Positions 12,412 to 23,543 of a stretch of DNA of 64,000 nt are shown piece by piece. Position 1 is the first letter of the stretch, and each line of letters opens with the position of its first letter. The position numbers were made by a program, and so were the translations under genes. Origin of the DNA: Neoechinorhynchus agilis (Eukaryota > Acanthocephala). The notes beneath the pieces are model-generated. The model worked only from the letters and a program-made list of their open reading frames with translations, ran no database searches and had not been told where the DNA came from. The stretch covers positions 14,880,001-14,944,000 of the forward strand of contig CM121342.1 in NCBI GenBank assembly GCA_051530055.1, given 5' to 3'.

Positions 12412-12747
12412 AGCATCACGTTCATTTACGGTTCGCTTAGCCAACGGACCCAATTCATGTTCGATTTGATGGATCGCGATTTCAAAGGCCATTTAACCAT
12501 CGAAGATTTGGCGATCGGTATGGTGATCATATTGAATCTTCGTCATCTCTATTTCCTAGCCGATCGAAATTCTATCTATTTTAAAGAGCGCCTCTCAGAT
12601 CTGATGGCTTCGATGGATTCAGAGAATACTGGAAAGATTAATCTTGAGACTTTCCGCAAAGTGTGCGCTAAAGACCGAACTATAAAGCTTCTCCTTGTGG
12701 ATCCATTGCGAATGACCAATGTACCCCATGATGAAGAATCAATGTAG
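12412..12747 (+). CDS. Neuronal-calcium-sensor-like EF-hand protein, 3' part
   Basis: The frame matches the C-terminal half of recoverin/NCS/KChIP proteins. GSLSQRTQFMFDLMDRD lines up residue for residue with the GTxxEKLxWAFxLYDxD segment of that family. It is followed by a degenerate EF loop (DRDFKGHLTIED), a linker, a second loop (DSENTGKINLET) and the usual C-terminal IKLLLVDP. Calcium ligands are incomplete in both loops, so binding may be weak. The exon probably begins after the acceptor aataag ending 12411. The N-terminal EF pair is not convincing upstream: fragments with some resemblance occur near 12220-12300 but not in one frame. The gene may therefore be decayed or have exons I cannot place. 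Its stop lies 14 nt before COA4. Confidence 0.5.
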   Translation, partial: SITFIYGSLSQRTQFMFDLMDRDFKGHLTIEDLAIGMVIILNLRHLYFLADRNSIYFKERLSDLMASMDSENTGKINLETFRKVCAKDRTIKLLLVDPLRMTNVPHDEESM

Positions 12748-12761
12748 CTTATTAGTTCTAG
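12748..12761 (+). promoter_or_regulatory. Intercistronic trans-splice acceptor
   Basis: Only 14 nt separate the EF-hand stop from the COA4 ATG, and they end in ttctag directly against the ATG. There is no room for a promoter or a poly(A) signal. A 3' splice site abutting a start codon here is what operons resolved by spliced-leader trans-splicing show. Confidence 0.6.
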
Positions 12762-12965
12762 ATGAGTGAAAGAGAACAGGAGGAGGAGCTCAACGGCGAT
12801 ACTGTGCTCGATAAAGCACTCGCTAAAACAGGGTGTGAGAGTGAACAATTCAATGTTAAATTGTGTATGTTCGAGAAATCAGACTGGCGAAAGTGTCAGA
12901 ATGAAGTCAAATTGTTCAGGCAGTGCATGATGCGAACACAAGTCAGTAGAGCTGATACAAAATAA
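12762..12965 (+). CDS. COA4: COA4-type twin CX9C mitochondrial protein
   Basis: Cytochrome c oxidase assembly factor 4 (CHCHD8) works in the mitochondrial intermembrane space in building complex IV. This 67-aa protein has both CX9C halves with exact spacing: C-ESEQFNVKL-C and C-QNEVKLFRQ-C, linked by MFEKSDWRK. The D/Q-W-R-x-C-Q pattern between the motifs is characteristic of COA4 rather than other CHCH proteins. The N terminus is acidic (MSEREQEEELNGD), as in the human protein. Four cysteines would form two disulfides through Mia40. The ATG is fixed by the acceptor ttctag directly in front of it. It looks whole. Confidence 0.85.
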   Translation: MSEREQEEELNGDTVLDKALAKTGCESEQFNVKLCMFEKSDWRKCQNEVKLFRQCMMRTQVSRADTK

Positions 12966-13110
12966 ATGTTTGAATTGTTTGTGAATTTATCGATTCTGAT
13001 ATTTCGACAAAGCACAATCTTGGTCGTTTTTGAAGAGAAATAAAAAATTTACATTCAAGATTGCACCTCCGAAATATTAAAATCAATAAAAAAATTTAAT
13101 TTTTCCGCCT

Positions 13111-14935
13111 TCTGCACATCCTGCGGGGCGGAAGCTATTGTCCACTCGCTCCGAAACTTTGCTACGAGAAGCTCAGAGCCGTGCGTGATTCTTAAGTGCG
13201 ATTTTCGGAACGCCTTTAACTCTCTCAATGAAGAAACCATGTTCTGCGCTATTAGGGATCAAGCACCAGAAGCCTTCCAGTATTTTCTCAATGCTTACGG
13301 GGCGGCGACTCCTTTGATTTTCGAAGACCACCTCATTTGGTCCGAAAGAGGAGTGCAGCAAGGAGATCCTCTCGGTCCAATCGCATTCTCCCTAACATTA
13401 AATCCAATAGCGCACTCTCTCCATTCCAGCTTCAACGCTTGGTACTTGGATGACGCTACGCTCGGAGGTGATCCTTCCGTTGTACTGCGCGATTTGGGGA
13501 CGCTGATTAGGGAGACTGCGAGATTGGGTGTTGAGCTTAATGCTGGAAAGTGTGAGCTCCTATTATTAAATATCGAAGACGCCACCAAAGTCAAGGAGTT
13601 AATGTATGGATTCGAGGCTGTAGCTCCAGGTATAAAACTCGTGACTCCAGAGCAACTCAGCCTCCTTGGTAGTTGCGTCTTTGATTCAAATGTGGAAGCT
13701 GATATCGGCCGTATCATACCGAAACTTTCGTTGCTGTGCGATATGGTGAGCGCTCTCTCGGCTCACGAAGCGTTATTTCTGATAAAGAACGCACTATTTA
13801 TCCCAAAGAAGGATTGGCTAAGCTCGACGACAAGGTGAGGCTTGTCTCGAACGTATTTTAAATGTCCAGCTCTCAGATAAGGCGTGGCGACAAGCTTCAT
13901 TGCCTGTATCATCTGGGGGATTTGGCATTCGGGCGCTAGTAGACCTTGCCTTGCCAGCCTTTCTTGGATCGTATAAGGGGAGTCGACCGATAGCGAAGAA
14001 AATTCTGAGGAGAAAGTTTTATCTCGACCAAGACTTTGTGGTGGCAGTTGAAGAATGGTGCCAGTGGACAGGCGTTAACCATGTTCTCGTGAATGGCGTC
14101 AGACAGTCGATCTGAGACAGACCTCTCGTCGCGAGAGCTCACAGCTCTCTACTTTCAGCTTCTCGCGATTGGGTTGTCCGAGCTAGATTGTTGGCAGTTT
14201 CGACACGAGAATCGGGGGCGTGGTTGGAAGCTGTTCCTCTGGCATCTGTGGGAACTCTTCTCACTGATGAGGTAACGAGGATCGCAGTGTCCTTAAAACT
14301 TGGTCTCCCGATATGCACGCCTCATCGCTGTCGATGTGGGTCTTTGGTTGATGCTTTCGGGCGACAAGGTCGTGTTTGCTGAAAGTCAGGAGGAAGGTTC
14401 TCACGCCATTCTGAGATCAATAGCGTAATTTCTCGAGCGTTGAGAACGGCGAACTAACCCAACATTTTGGAACCCGCCCATCTTTGTCGACTAGACGGTC
14501 GTGGACCTGATGGAATTTCGGTCTTTCCTTGGCGGGAGGGCAAATGCCTTCTCTGGGACGCCACGCGTGTGGACACCCGCGCAGTAATCAACATTCCCTA
14601 CTCTCTCGAAATCGCTGGAGGTTCAGCCAACGCAGCGGAAGGGAGGAAGGTACGAAAATATAGGGATTTAGACCCCTTCGCGGTAAAGACGTATGGAGTG
14701 CTTGGCAGTTGGGCACTCACTCTGCTCCAGGATCTCTCGAAGAAATTGAGAGAAACGACCGGCGACGCACGAGCAGGTGTATTCCTGCGAAAAAATATCT
14801 CGCTCGCAGTACAACAAGGCAATGCTGCTGGCGTGATAGCGACAGCCGAGGAAGGAGAGAGGCTCCAATTTTGCGGACGGTGGTGATTGCACGTTTTGCA
14901 CTTTATTATGTTATGATTAAAAAATAATGTCTTAG
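13111..14935 (+). mobile_element. RLE-type LINE, copy 1 (5'-truncated)
   Basis: Reverse transcriptase: CDFRNAFNS, then GVQQGDPLGPIAFSL and the catalytic AWYLDDATLGGDP box. A conserved linker follows (STRESGAW, SLKLGLPICTPHRCRCG). Next comes a restriction-like endonuclease-type block with PDG, PW and LLWDAT, and a helical tail (GVFLRKNISLAVQQGNAA). RT followed by a PD-(D/E)XK-like nuclease is the order of R2/NeSL-type LINEs. The copy starts inside the RT N-terminal part and is broken by several frame changes. The 3' end near 14935 is AT-rich. Four other pieces of the same family lie in the window. Confidence 0.75.
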
Positions 14936-16045
14936 TTTCAAAAAAGACAGAAAATACTCGTTGTCTTCAATTTGCACCCCCTTAATCGTAAAATTGAGCC
15001 AAATCAAACGACTAAGATAACGGCATAACGGTCCATGCAAACTACTTGAAAGTTTGGCCCTTCGTTAAAATGAACGCTTTTTGCAATAAATTCATTCTTA
15101 AGATCAAAGTTAAATCTTGAGTATTGGAAACTAAACGCCTAAATTCCACAATTCAGTATTGCTAGCAAGCTTAAAGATCGATATAGCGATCAATTTATTG
15201 ATTGCCTTTAACACAATATTTCGTCCATGTCGTTGGACTTCAGATTGCTTGTAACGGACGAAATATTGTAAACTGAAATCAATAAAATAAATATCTATAT
15301 CACCAAACAAAAAATACGAGCTTACAAGACGGATTTTGGACTCCTTAACAATTATATCCACAAAGTTGGGGATCTGGTGATTGTATACCTCGTATAAAAA
15401 ATATTTTATTGAATTTATTTCGCAGGAACCTTCATTGCGAAAAATCTTGTTACCTTCATCTCAAAACTACTTAAAATTATTTTCTCTCGATAATATCCAT
15501 AAAATGGATTTCTCTCGCTATCTCCTTACTTAGAGTCTTCCCGATGCATCCAATTCATGGAGTATCACCAGCGACGACAAATAAAGATCTACTTTATCCG
15601 TCGGCGAACAAGTCCCGTTAACTACCGAAACTAAAATATAGTGCAAAACAGTAGATGATTTTCATTTATGTTTCATGGATTGAACTAACTACATTAGAAA
15701 AAAGCACTCGAAGCAATGCCCGTTTATCCAGTACAATTTACCCTCCATCGATTCAATTTCGATTCATTTTCGCCCTTTTTAATGAAACATTTTTCGTGAA
15801 ATATCGATTAAATCTTATCGTCACAAAGTCTTTTTTATTTTTTAAAATTGAGTTTTTTAATAACACCTAATACAATCTTATCTTTTATTCGATTGGAGAG
15901 TTAAAAAAAGCTCTTCCTTTTGAATTCTACTAAATTCTTTTTGGAGATGTTTTTGAAATACCTCGATTTTTGAAACCATTATCATTTGGGTTTATTTGAA
16001 ACTCTTTTTTGGATTTTTTATGAAGATTGGCCAGCCGGTAATTTA
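14936..16045. other. AT-rich intergenic stretch
   Basis: No gene seen. It holds an imperfect inverted pair of the phrase acgaaatattg (about 15215 and 15255) and a sequence resembling the cgaaatattcaattcaataa end of the Penelope-like element, so small repeat debris is likely. Nothing in it reads as an exon with usable splice sites. Confidence 0.35.
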
Positions 16046-16325
16046 TATCAATGTGTGGCCTTTTTATAACGCGGCTGTTAATTTTTTTAGGCACACAACC
16101 CCACCGACATTACTCAATGCACTGAACCATCCGGTACGTGTTTGTACTTTCCTCCGGATCCTCAGAATCGGTGAGTTTCCTCCCTTCAGCGGTATTTCGT
16201 CCCCTTTGGTTGCGCGTCGTTGGCGGTAACGGATTCGAACCACTTGACCCTTAGTCGGGATCACGGGTATTAGTCCACTTGACCACCTCGACACAGCAAC
16301 GGAATGTACAAACTTAGCCAATTTT
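16046..16325 (-). repeat. tRNA-derived SINE
   Basis: On the minus strand the element opens with a Leu/Ser-tRNA-like promoter. The A box is GTGGTCAAGTGG (complement of 16275-16286) and the B box is GGTTCGAATCC (complement of 16231-16241), at pol III spacing. The body, up to about 16046, matches the repeat at 10840-10988. No acceptor stem closes around the tRNA-like head, so this is a SINE and not a tRNA gene. Confidence 0.65.
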
Positions 16326-16384
16326 ATATTTATTAATTCAAGGCCATTGAATTAGGATTATTGCCATGTGATAAAATCGACTAA

Positions 16385-16558
16385 ACAATTATTTTAGAAT
16401 TTTTGTTTCTTTGAAACTCCTTTGGGTTTTCACACTTATTTTTAAAAGTGCTGGATGTCAAAATAGATTGAACAATTATTTTAGAATTTTTGTTTCTTTG
16501 AAACTCCTTTGGGTTTTCACACTTATTTTTAAAAGTGCTGGATGTCAAAATAGATTGA
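16385..16558. repeat. 87-nt exact tandem duplication upstream of ACTR1
   Basis: Two head-to-tail copies (16385-16471 and 16472-16558) look identical, and weaker copies continue to about 16735 (for instance acaattattttagaa near 16640). The array ends just before the ACTR1 splice acceptor and ATG, so it occupies the place of a promoter or outron. Confidence 0.7.
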
Positions 16559-16740
16559 ACACTTATTTTATGTTTCTTTAAAAAATTTTTTACTGTTCAT
16601 GTTAATTTTGAAATTTGCCATGTAAAATAAATCGACTAAACAATTATTTTAGAATGTTGTTTCTTTAAAACTCTTTCTGGAATGTTCGTGTTAATTTTGA
16701 AATTTTTCCATGTGATAAAATCGATTAAACAATCATTGTT

Positions 16741-16763
16741 CATTTTTCAGACATACAGACACT
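16741..16763 (+). promoter_or_regulatory. 3' splice acceptor in front of the ACTR1 ATG
   Basis: The acceptor catttttcag ends at 16750 and the ATG follows at 16764. No upstream exon is evident, so a spliced-leader acceptor is the likely role. Confidence 0.5.
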
Positions 16764-18657
16764 ATGGATGCATCCGATACACTAATTGCCAATCAACCTA
16801 TTGTGATCGATAATGTACGTAGAAGATACTTAGCGGCTTGCATTCACTGTTGCGTATTTAGGGTTCAGGTGTCTTAAAGGCCGGTTTTGCTGGGGACCAA
16901 GTTCCAAAACTCGTATTTCCAAATATGTAGGAATTTTTCTTTTTAACCGATTTCAAATTTGGAGGGAAATTTAGCATAGGCGACATAAAGCACCAGCGGG
17001 TGATGACGGGAGGTCTCGAAGGTCATACGTTCATCGGACCTAATGCTGAAGAAAACCGCGGTCTTCTGAGGTTAAGGTATCCGATGGAGCACGGTATTGT
17101 AACTGATTGGGATGATATTGAGAAGGTTTGGTCCTACGTCTACTCCAAAAATCAGCTCAATGCAGCTTCCGAAGAGGTGATAAATTGAAGTCTTATCCAT
17201 TCGCTTCTGATATAATTCTATTAGCACCCTGTTCTGTTGACGGAGGCTCCGTTGAATCCTTGGGCCACGCGGGAGAAAACGGCTGAGATATTTTTCGAAA
17301 CCTTTAATGTTCCAGCTATGTTCATGTCAATGCAAGCTGTTTTGAGTTTGTAAGATTTATCTATGGAAAAGATTATCTTCTTAATCCGTACACATAGATA
17401 CGCTAGCGGAAAAACCACCGGTCTCGTGTTGGACTGTGGAGACGGAGTCGCGCATGCTGTACCGATATGCCAAGGTTTGTATTTATATAAAATGGAAAAA
17501 ATGTTTAAACTCATTATTAGGATTTGCGATAAATCACGCAATTCAACGGAATGATCTGGCGGGCAGAGACATTACTCGGTATCTGAGATTGCTTCTTCGG
17601 CAGGATGGGTACATCTTTAGGACAAGCGCCGAGTTTGAGATTGTGCGGTGCATTAAGGAGGTAGTGAAGACCACTTCACCAAATTTATCCGAGCTTGCCA
17701 TGGGCACCGGATTAGCTCTTCCGACTGGTTATTTAGGAGTATGATATCTGCTCCTATATTCGAGCTTTTTAACGTACCCATCCAAATGTTTGCAGTCGGT
17801 ACCTGTGAACAATACTTAACAGTCCAGAATATTCTTTTATATATGGAATAATATTTCCAATTATAAGCTTTACTAATAATCAACAAAATTTTCACAGCTT
17901 AACAATCTAAACTTTTATTCGTTGTTTAGTACTAAATTCGCGTTTTGTCTTTATGACCTGATTTTTAATTTTTCAATGTCCAGGACGGGCACTGAAGCTA
18001 AAAAAGAATTTCATACTACCCCAGCATCTCGAGCATTTGAGATCTATATTAACAACGGCTAAAGAAGCCGTTTAGGATCCGAATTTCTTCGCAAATAATA
18101 TATGACTACTTCCCTGATTGTGTAGCGTGTTTGCATGGTCAACAACGCACGGACGGTGACTGGTGATTTGGATCACGGAGGAATACCGGACAAAGTGTCG
18201 TATACATTACCAGACGGAAACTCAATCGAACTTGCCAGCAGTCGATTTATGGCTCCTGAAATTCTCTTTAGACCGGATATTATAGGAGAAGAATGCGTTG
18301 GAGTTCATAATCTGGTTCATAATGCCATAAAGATCGCTGATATGGACTTGAGAAAGATTCTGTTTACAAACATCGTCCTGTCCGGCGGTAGTACTCTCTT
18401 CAGAGGATTTGGTGATCGTCTGTTGATGGAATTGAGAAAAAAGGTTTCAATTGACACCAAAATCAAGATATCGGCCCCACGCGAACGGCTCTATTCTACT
18501 TGGATTGGGTACGTTTTCTTGCTTATACATTATCTGCTTTAATCAAAACTTCAGAGGGTCAATTCTGGCTTCATTGGACACCTTTAAAAAAATGTGGATC
18601 ACTAAAAAGGAATGGGAAAATGATGGACCGAAAATCATAAGAAAAAGGACAATGTGA
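16764..18657 (+). CDS. ACTR1: Actin-related protein 1 (centractin)
   Basis: ARP1 forms the short filament of dynactin, the dynein cofactor that moves cargo along microtubules. Eight exons join in phase: 16764-16814, 16862-16926, 16975-17176, 17225-17349, 17398-17474, 17521-17660, 18126-18508 and 18555-18657. The start [20 protein letters not shown] and blocks such as [46 protein letters not shown] and [14 protein letters not shown] follow ARP1 rather than actin. IANQPxVIDN is an ARP1 signature. Introns are 47-49 nt except the sixth (464 nt). Differences from the family: FPNIIGDIKHQ where others have FPNYVGRPKH, and a basic or polar run ([19 protein letters not shown]) replacing the usual linker after IKE. 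The gene looks intact. Its nucleotide-binding segments (DNGSG, LDCGDG, LSGGSTL) are present. Confidence 0.93.
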
Positions 18658-19071
18658 AGTAAAGAAGCGTAGCCACCTTGATTGCGAGCGCGCACGCACC
18701 TGAAGTTTCCATAAAACATAAATTTAATTTAATTGCTGTTAGGAAAATAAGGCACACACAAGTTTACTTTACAACGTTCCACCTGATTTTCGAAATGTCT
18801 ACTGCGGAGTCCGCATTGAGTGGTCCTAGCGTTTCATTGTCACTCTAAAATTAACGGAGTTGATGATCTTAAAAGTAGCAAATTTGCCCAGTTTAGAATA
18901 AATTTCGTGTTTACCGAAGAAAAATTGACTTATATATATGCCGTATATTCAATTTTCTTTGTAAATATTTTTTACAATCAGTGCTATTCGATTTACTTCA
19001 GAGTTCAGGCTAATATGGGTGGTTCATTCAGGCTTAAAAACAACTGAATTTTATACAATTGGAATGTCCAT
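18658..19071. other. Gap between converging ACTR1 and alpha-catenin genes
   Basis: About 410 nt, AT-rich. The two genes end tail to tail here. I see no gene in it. Confidence 0.5.
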
Positions 19072-22000
19072 TTAGCTATTCGGAGTTGAATACCTCCAAA
19101 AGATTTGCTCGACCTTAAAGGAGGATTCAATCAGAAGCTTTCGTTTCACATAATCCTCTTGTTCAAAAGTAGTGATATAATTAAAGCTTTCATCTAGAAT
19201 CATATGAATTTCAAAAGCGAAGACGGATCGGCCTCTTTCCTAGTAAAAACACCGAAAATCAAATTCTCTTGGTCTCACCTGCAATGATCGCGTTTCCGTA
19301 GTTCGTCTTGGATACTTTGTAGATGCAATATAGGATGCTTTAACGACAAGGATTACAGAATTCATCAAATTTTTGGCTGACATTATAAGTGAAGTTGCAC
19401 TGTCGAGCTAGAATGAAGTATATGAAAAATGAATGTCTTCGAGAAACAAATATACCCCAGACACGACAAGCTCGCCACTGATGTTCTGAACATCCGCTTT
19501 GACTCTACTCGTTATGCTTAGCTGATGAGTAAAGAGAGAAATGCGGTCGAGATAAGCCAAAAGATCTTGTTTAGATTGAGATTCAACACATTCCAAGGCA
19601 ACATTTCGAGCCAATCGATCAAGTCGATTTCCGAATTGAGAAATTTGTTTAGCCGCATTTATAACATCCATAGTTGTTCTAAGAGGGCCTTTGCCACGAG
19701 TGAAATCACTCATGTCCATCATAATAAGGCACATTTTTTTAGCAAGCAGAACAATGTCGTTTCCACGTTCATCCCATTTAAGAACTTCTTTGTCGAAAAC
19801 CCGTTTCTGGCGATGCAATATCTCACAATGGCGTTCTATTTGTTCAATTTCAGATTGCGGCAACTTCCTCATTACGTCTCGGCTAATATTAACATGTTCT
19901 CCAGCTCTTAAATTAAGACCGACACCCGACGACTCGTTCTTTGTTAAATTCGAAGACCACTTGCAAAGCTGTTGTACCGCTGAGTGCATGTGATCGCACG
20001 ACTGACTGAATTCTATGGGTTCAAATGGAATCTTAGTCGATTGAGTTACAAAGTCAGGTAAAACATTGTTGACCAAAGATTGAAGAACGCTGGGATATTC
20101 GTGCTCGTCGTTTAACTCATTCTGAATGCATTCAATCAAATGCTGGCACATTTTATCGATATCTAATGCGGACGCCTTGATCTGAATAGGATCGGATTCC
20201 ATTCGTAATTTGTCGAGCTGTTGATTGATTTTCCGCTCGACAACTCTTAGGATATTTTCGAGAGGCATCCCATCATCAATGCAATCCTGAATCACTTGCA
20301 ACAATCTATCACAAAGTTCAATACAATCGAGCATTATATTGTACGATTTTTGGCACTTTTTCCTTACTGATACCAAATCAATAGCAGGTTTTAGAGCATG
20401 CTCGTAAAAAACACTCAAATCTTCAGCCGCAAGTTGAGCATATCTCTGGTGCTGTGATTGGCGTGAATCAAAGACTCTAGCAGCAGAATCTGCAAGATCA
20501 ATAAATCCATAGAAAAGTGCCTTTAATTCTTTAGTACTCCCGGTCATCTTTGCATCGTTAATAAGTGTTGTTCGATTGAGCCAAAGGTCACTGTTCCGTG
20601 AGCACAGCAATTGCCTTAAAAGTGATTTCACCCGATCGCACACTTTTTCTATTTGAACGCACTCATGCTTCCCATTGAGAAAGTCTTGAAGAGATTGTCG
20701 TGCATCGTTACAGACGGCTACTAAATCTCGCCTACTCATTTTATCAACCCATTGTTCATCGGCGAGCAATCCCACGCGTCTTATAATCCTTTCAAGGCTT
20801 CCTTCAAGGAATTGTCGACTATTAATACTATCCAATGATGCCTGAAAATGTTCAATAAGACTTAAAATAGGTAGTGAATCATCGTCGATTTCTGAGCTGA
20901 CTTCAGATTTCATGAGGGCAGTACTCATTGTGTTGAGACTGCTCACGAGTGCTCTAACGTAGTTTGAATGGAGTTTAGTGACCGCTTTATCGCCTTTACA
21001 TGTAATCACGAGATCTCTCGCTCGATTTATCAGTTTTAACTGTTTCGTAACGCGATATCGAAGAAGTGCCAATCGGTCTTTGTCAATATCATTGATCAGC
21101 TCAGTCTGTCTTGCAGCAGCTCGATCACAGATTTCATAAACCTGTTCAACAAGGTTGTCAAAGACGTTATTATCTTTCAAGATTCCAACGCCACTTCCTC
21201 CAACTTTCATTACATATGATGAAGCCTCTTGTATGTCTCGAGAAAGGACGTCAATATCAAGAGTATCTACAACCGTCAGTAGTCGAGCTACTGCAAATAA
21301 AAGAGGACGAGCGGCTCCTGCCACTTGTTGTCGTTTAATCGAATCCTGGGGATCTGACACAAAGCTTTTGCTAACTAATACCAATTGAGATCCCGTTTCT
21401 CTTACAGCTTGAAGAGCCACATTGAAGGCTTTTCTTAGAGATATTGAATGAGCGTCATTGCCAATATTTAAACTGTATTCCCGTTCCACTTCTTGAAATA
21501 TTGAAGAAGCGCGGTTGCACAGTTGATCGATCGCTTTTGTAAGATCACCAAGAAGTCGCTTCGCACTTCGAGAACGTCCCAGGTCAATATGACCGTTTAA
21601 GCATATCGAACGAGAAGACGAAGAACCTGGCGAATCAGTTCCTCTGTCCATTAAATCCGTCACCTAAAAATGTGGATAAGTATCGGTTCAAAGATCTTCG
21701 GTTTTTACTTAAATCTAACATGGAGGATGATTTTTAAAGGCAGTAGTGAGTGCGTCCGTCATCCAACGAAGCGGAGTAATGTTCAATTGCTAGGCAAAAA
21801 ATATGCTTCCAAGAGTTTGAAGTGAATTTATTTTCTGATTTACTTTTAAACCTGTCGAAGTTGTGTCGAAGACTTTACTGGTGAACGATGCTTCGATATT
21901 AAAATTTCAATCGACTACTGTTTAACAAAGGAGCATAATTACCGTCCATTTCTAAACGAAATTCAATACGAAGGTATCATTCGGTAAATGATTTTGTTTA

Positions 22001-22332
22001 TTAAAGACGTTCTGCAAACTTTGTGAGATATCATCAGTTTGCTCCGGTGTCTTTTAATAACTAAAAAAATGGGATGATGAACTTTTCACACGATTCGTAG
22101 AACGTCTATTATAAGAGAAATTAACTGGATTAAAGTTGATTTTCCTTCTCTCAAAAAATCGATAGAGAGAGCGATTAGATTTGCGGATAATTGAGCAGAG
22201 AGTTCAATTAAATCAAACCTGTAAGATGAGTGGAGCAAGAATTTGTTGAACGGACCATGTTTTGATTTGAATATCAGTGGCTGAAAGGTGAAGATCGCTG
22301 ATATCAACGATCGGCTGCGAGTTTTGCTCCAT
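19072..22332 (-). CDS. CTNNA: Alpha-catenin
   Basis: Alpha-catenin ties the cadherin/beta-catenin complex to actin at adherens junctions. Four exons on the minus strand join in phase 0: 22332-22219, 21663-19456, 19407-19279 and 19239-19072, giving about 872 aa. Exon 1 holds the start of the beta-catenin-binding helix (DIQIKTWSVQQILAPLI, compare SLEIRTLAVERLLEPLV). Exon 2 carries the vinculin-type helical bundles, including AGAARPLLFAVARLL, KWDERGNDIVLLAKKMCLIM and DFTRGKGPLRTTMDVINAAK. Exon 3 gives SAKNLMNSV and KASYIASTKYPR. The last 55 residues (ERGRSVFAFEIHMILDES on) do not resemble the usual Lys-rich tail. They are either a divergent end of the actin-binding domain or a misread last exon. 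Intron 1 is 555 nt; the others are short. The nematode counterpart is hmp-1. Confidence 0.93.
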
Positions 22333-23543
22333 TCTCACTTTCAGTAGGATGTTTGCATTAAGACTCCCCTGTCTTGGCCCAGCGGTGACGGCTTTCCGAG
22401 TTGCGATGGCGACGTGTGGTGTAATTTATGCGTATATTGGTGTGCAGAGTTGTGGTGGCGCACGGATACCACCGACAAGTAGGTGCTTACTGCGGGGATG
22501 AGGAGAATATGATAGCCAGAAAATGCCATTTGATCCGATTTTGACTAGTTTCGAAATTGCGTAAGGCGATGGGATCACAGGACCGATAATGGACATAATG
22601 GATTCATTAAGAAGATCCCAATGCATGAGATAAAGATCAAAACCTTATTTTAAATCCTCTATAAACTTTTTTATTTTCTTTTATTTGAACTATTCTGATA
22701 CTTGTTTATGGAACCGTAATTTAAAGGTTCGGACCTTTTTCTTATCAACCCCTCTCGGATAATTCCGACATTATTGGCCCCCTCCCAATGTTTGTCATTG
22801 TTTATAACTAAAAAAAGAAAGTTTCTTTTGCTGACACTGTCCAATATGCCGTCTTAGATCTCCTCATTAATAAAACTCAGAAATGTCATCGGCCGATCCA
22901 CATTGCTTCAGACATTAATACTTCCACATCTTCATCAAAGTCGTCTGGAATGTCAATAGGTTTTGTGTGGTCTGAAAACACGAGCCTGCCTAGGCGGGCA
23001 GCATTAAATTACATACTCATTTAGATTTTTTGTCTTCGGGGCATTAAATTACAAATATTTTCCATTGACGACAAAAAAACAAAATTCATGCGTCTTATCA
23101 TTGTTAGCTTTCAATTCATTAAACACATTCCCTAATGAGTTTTTCTAATTTTTAACATTAGAAAAACATTTCATTCTGCTCAATAATCTATGGCTTGTAG
23201 ATTTTTAAATGCAATTAACCAACTCTTTCAATGTGTGCGTCTTTAGAGTAAACTAACTAAATTAATTTCAGCGTTATTCAGCATCTTCAACATCTTCTGA
23301 TACGTTTTAAACTTTAATTGCAAATTGTTCAATAACCATTTTATAGAAGAATTTGTAAGTAACGCAACATACATGAGAAACTCACAGTATACCGGTTTTT
23401 GCCCACAGGATAGTAAAGAGCCATCCTATCGGTTATAGATACTTTTGGGAATTAATGCAAAACAATTCAGCAAGCTTTATTTGATCCTTACGTTTTAAAT
23501 TGCCTCAAGGAGAAACTGTGAACTTTAGGCTTATAAAGGCTTT
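22333..23543. other. Gap between alpha-catenin 5' end and LTA4H 3' end
   Basis: The promoter region of alpha-catenin must lie in the right part of this gap. No gene, repeat or clear core promoter was recognised. A GC-richer patch at 22370-22530 has no readable domain. Confidence 0.4.

Noticed and set aside
16225-16300. A tRNA gene (Leu/Ser-like A and B boxes)
   Set aside because: No acceptor stem or anticodon arm closes, and the flank is a repeat found elsewhere. It is the head of a SINE.
16385-16740. CRISPR-like array
   Set aside because: Units are contiguous without spacers, and this is an animal genome.
19525-19911. Plus-strand frames opposite alpha-catenin
   Set aside because: They are antisense shadows of a well-supported exon.
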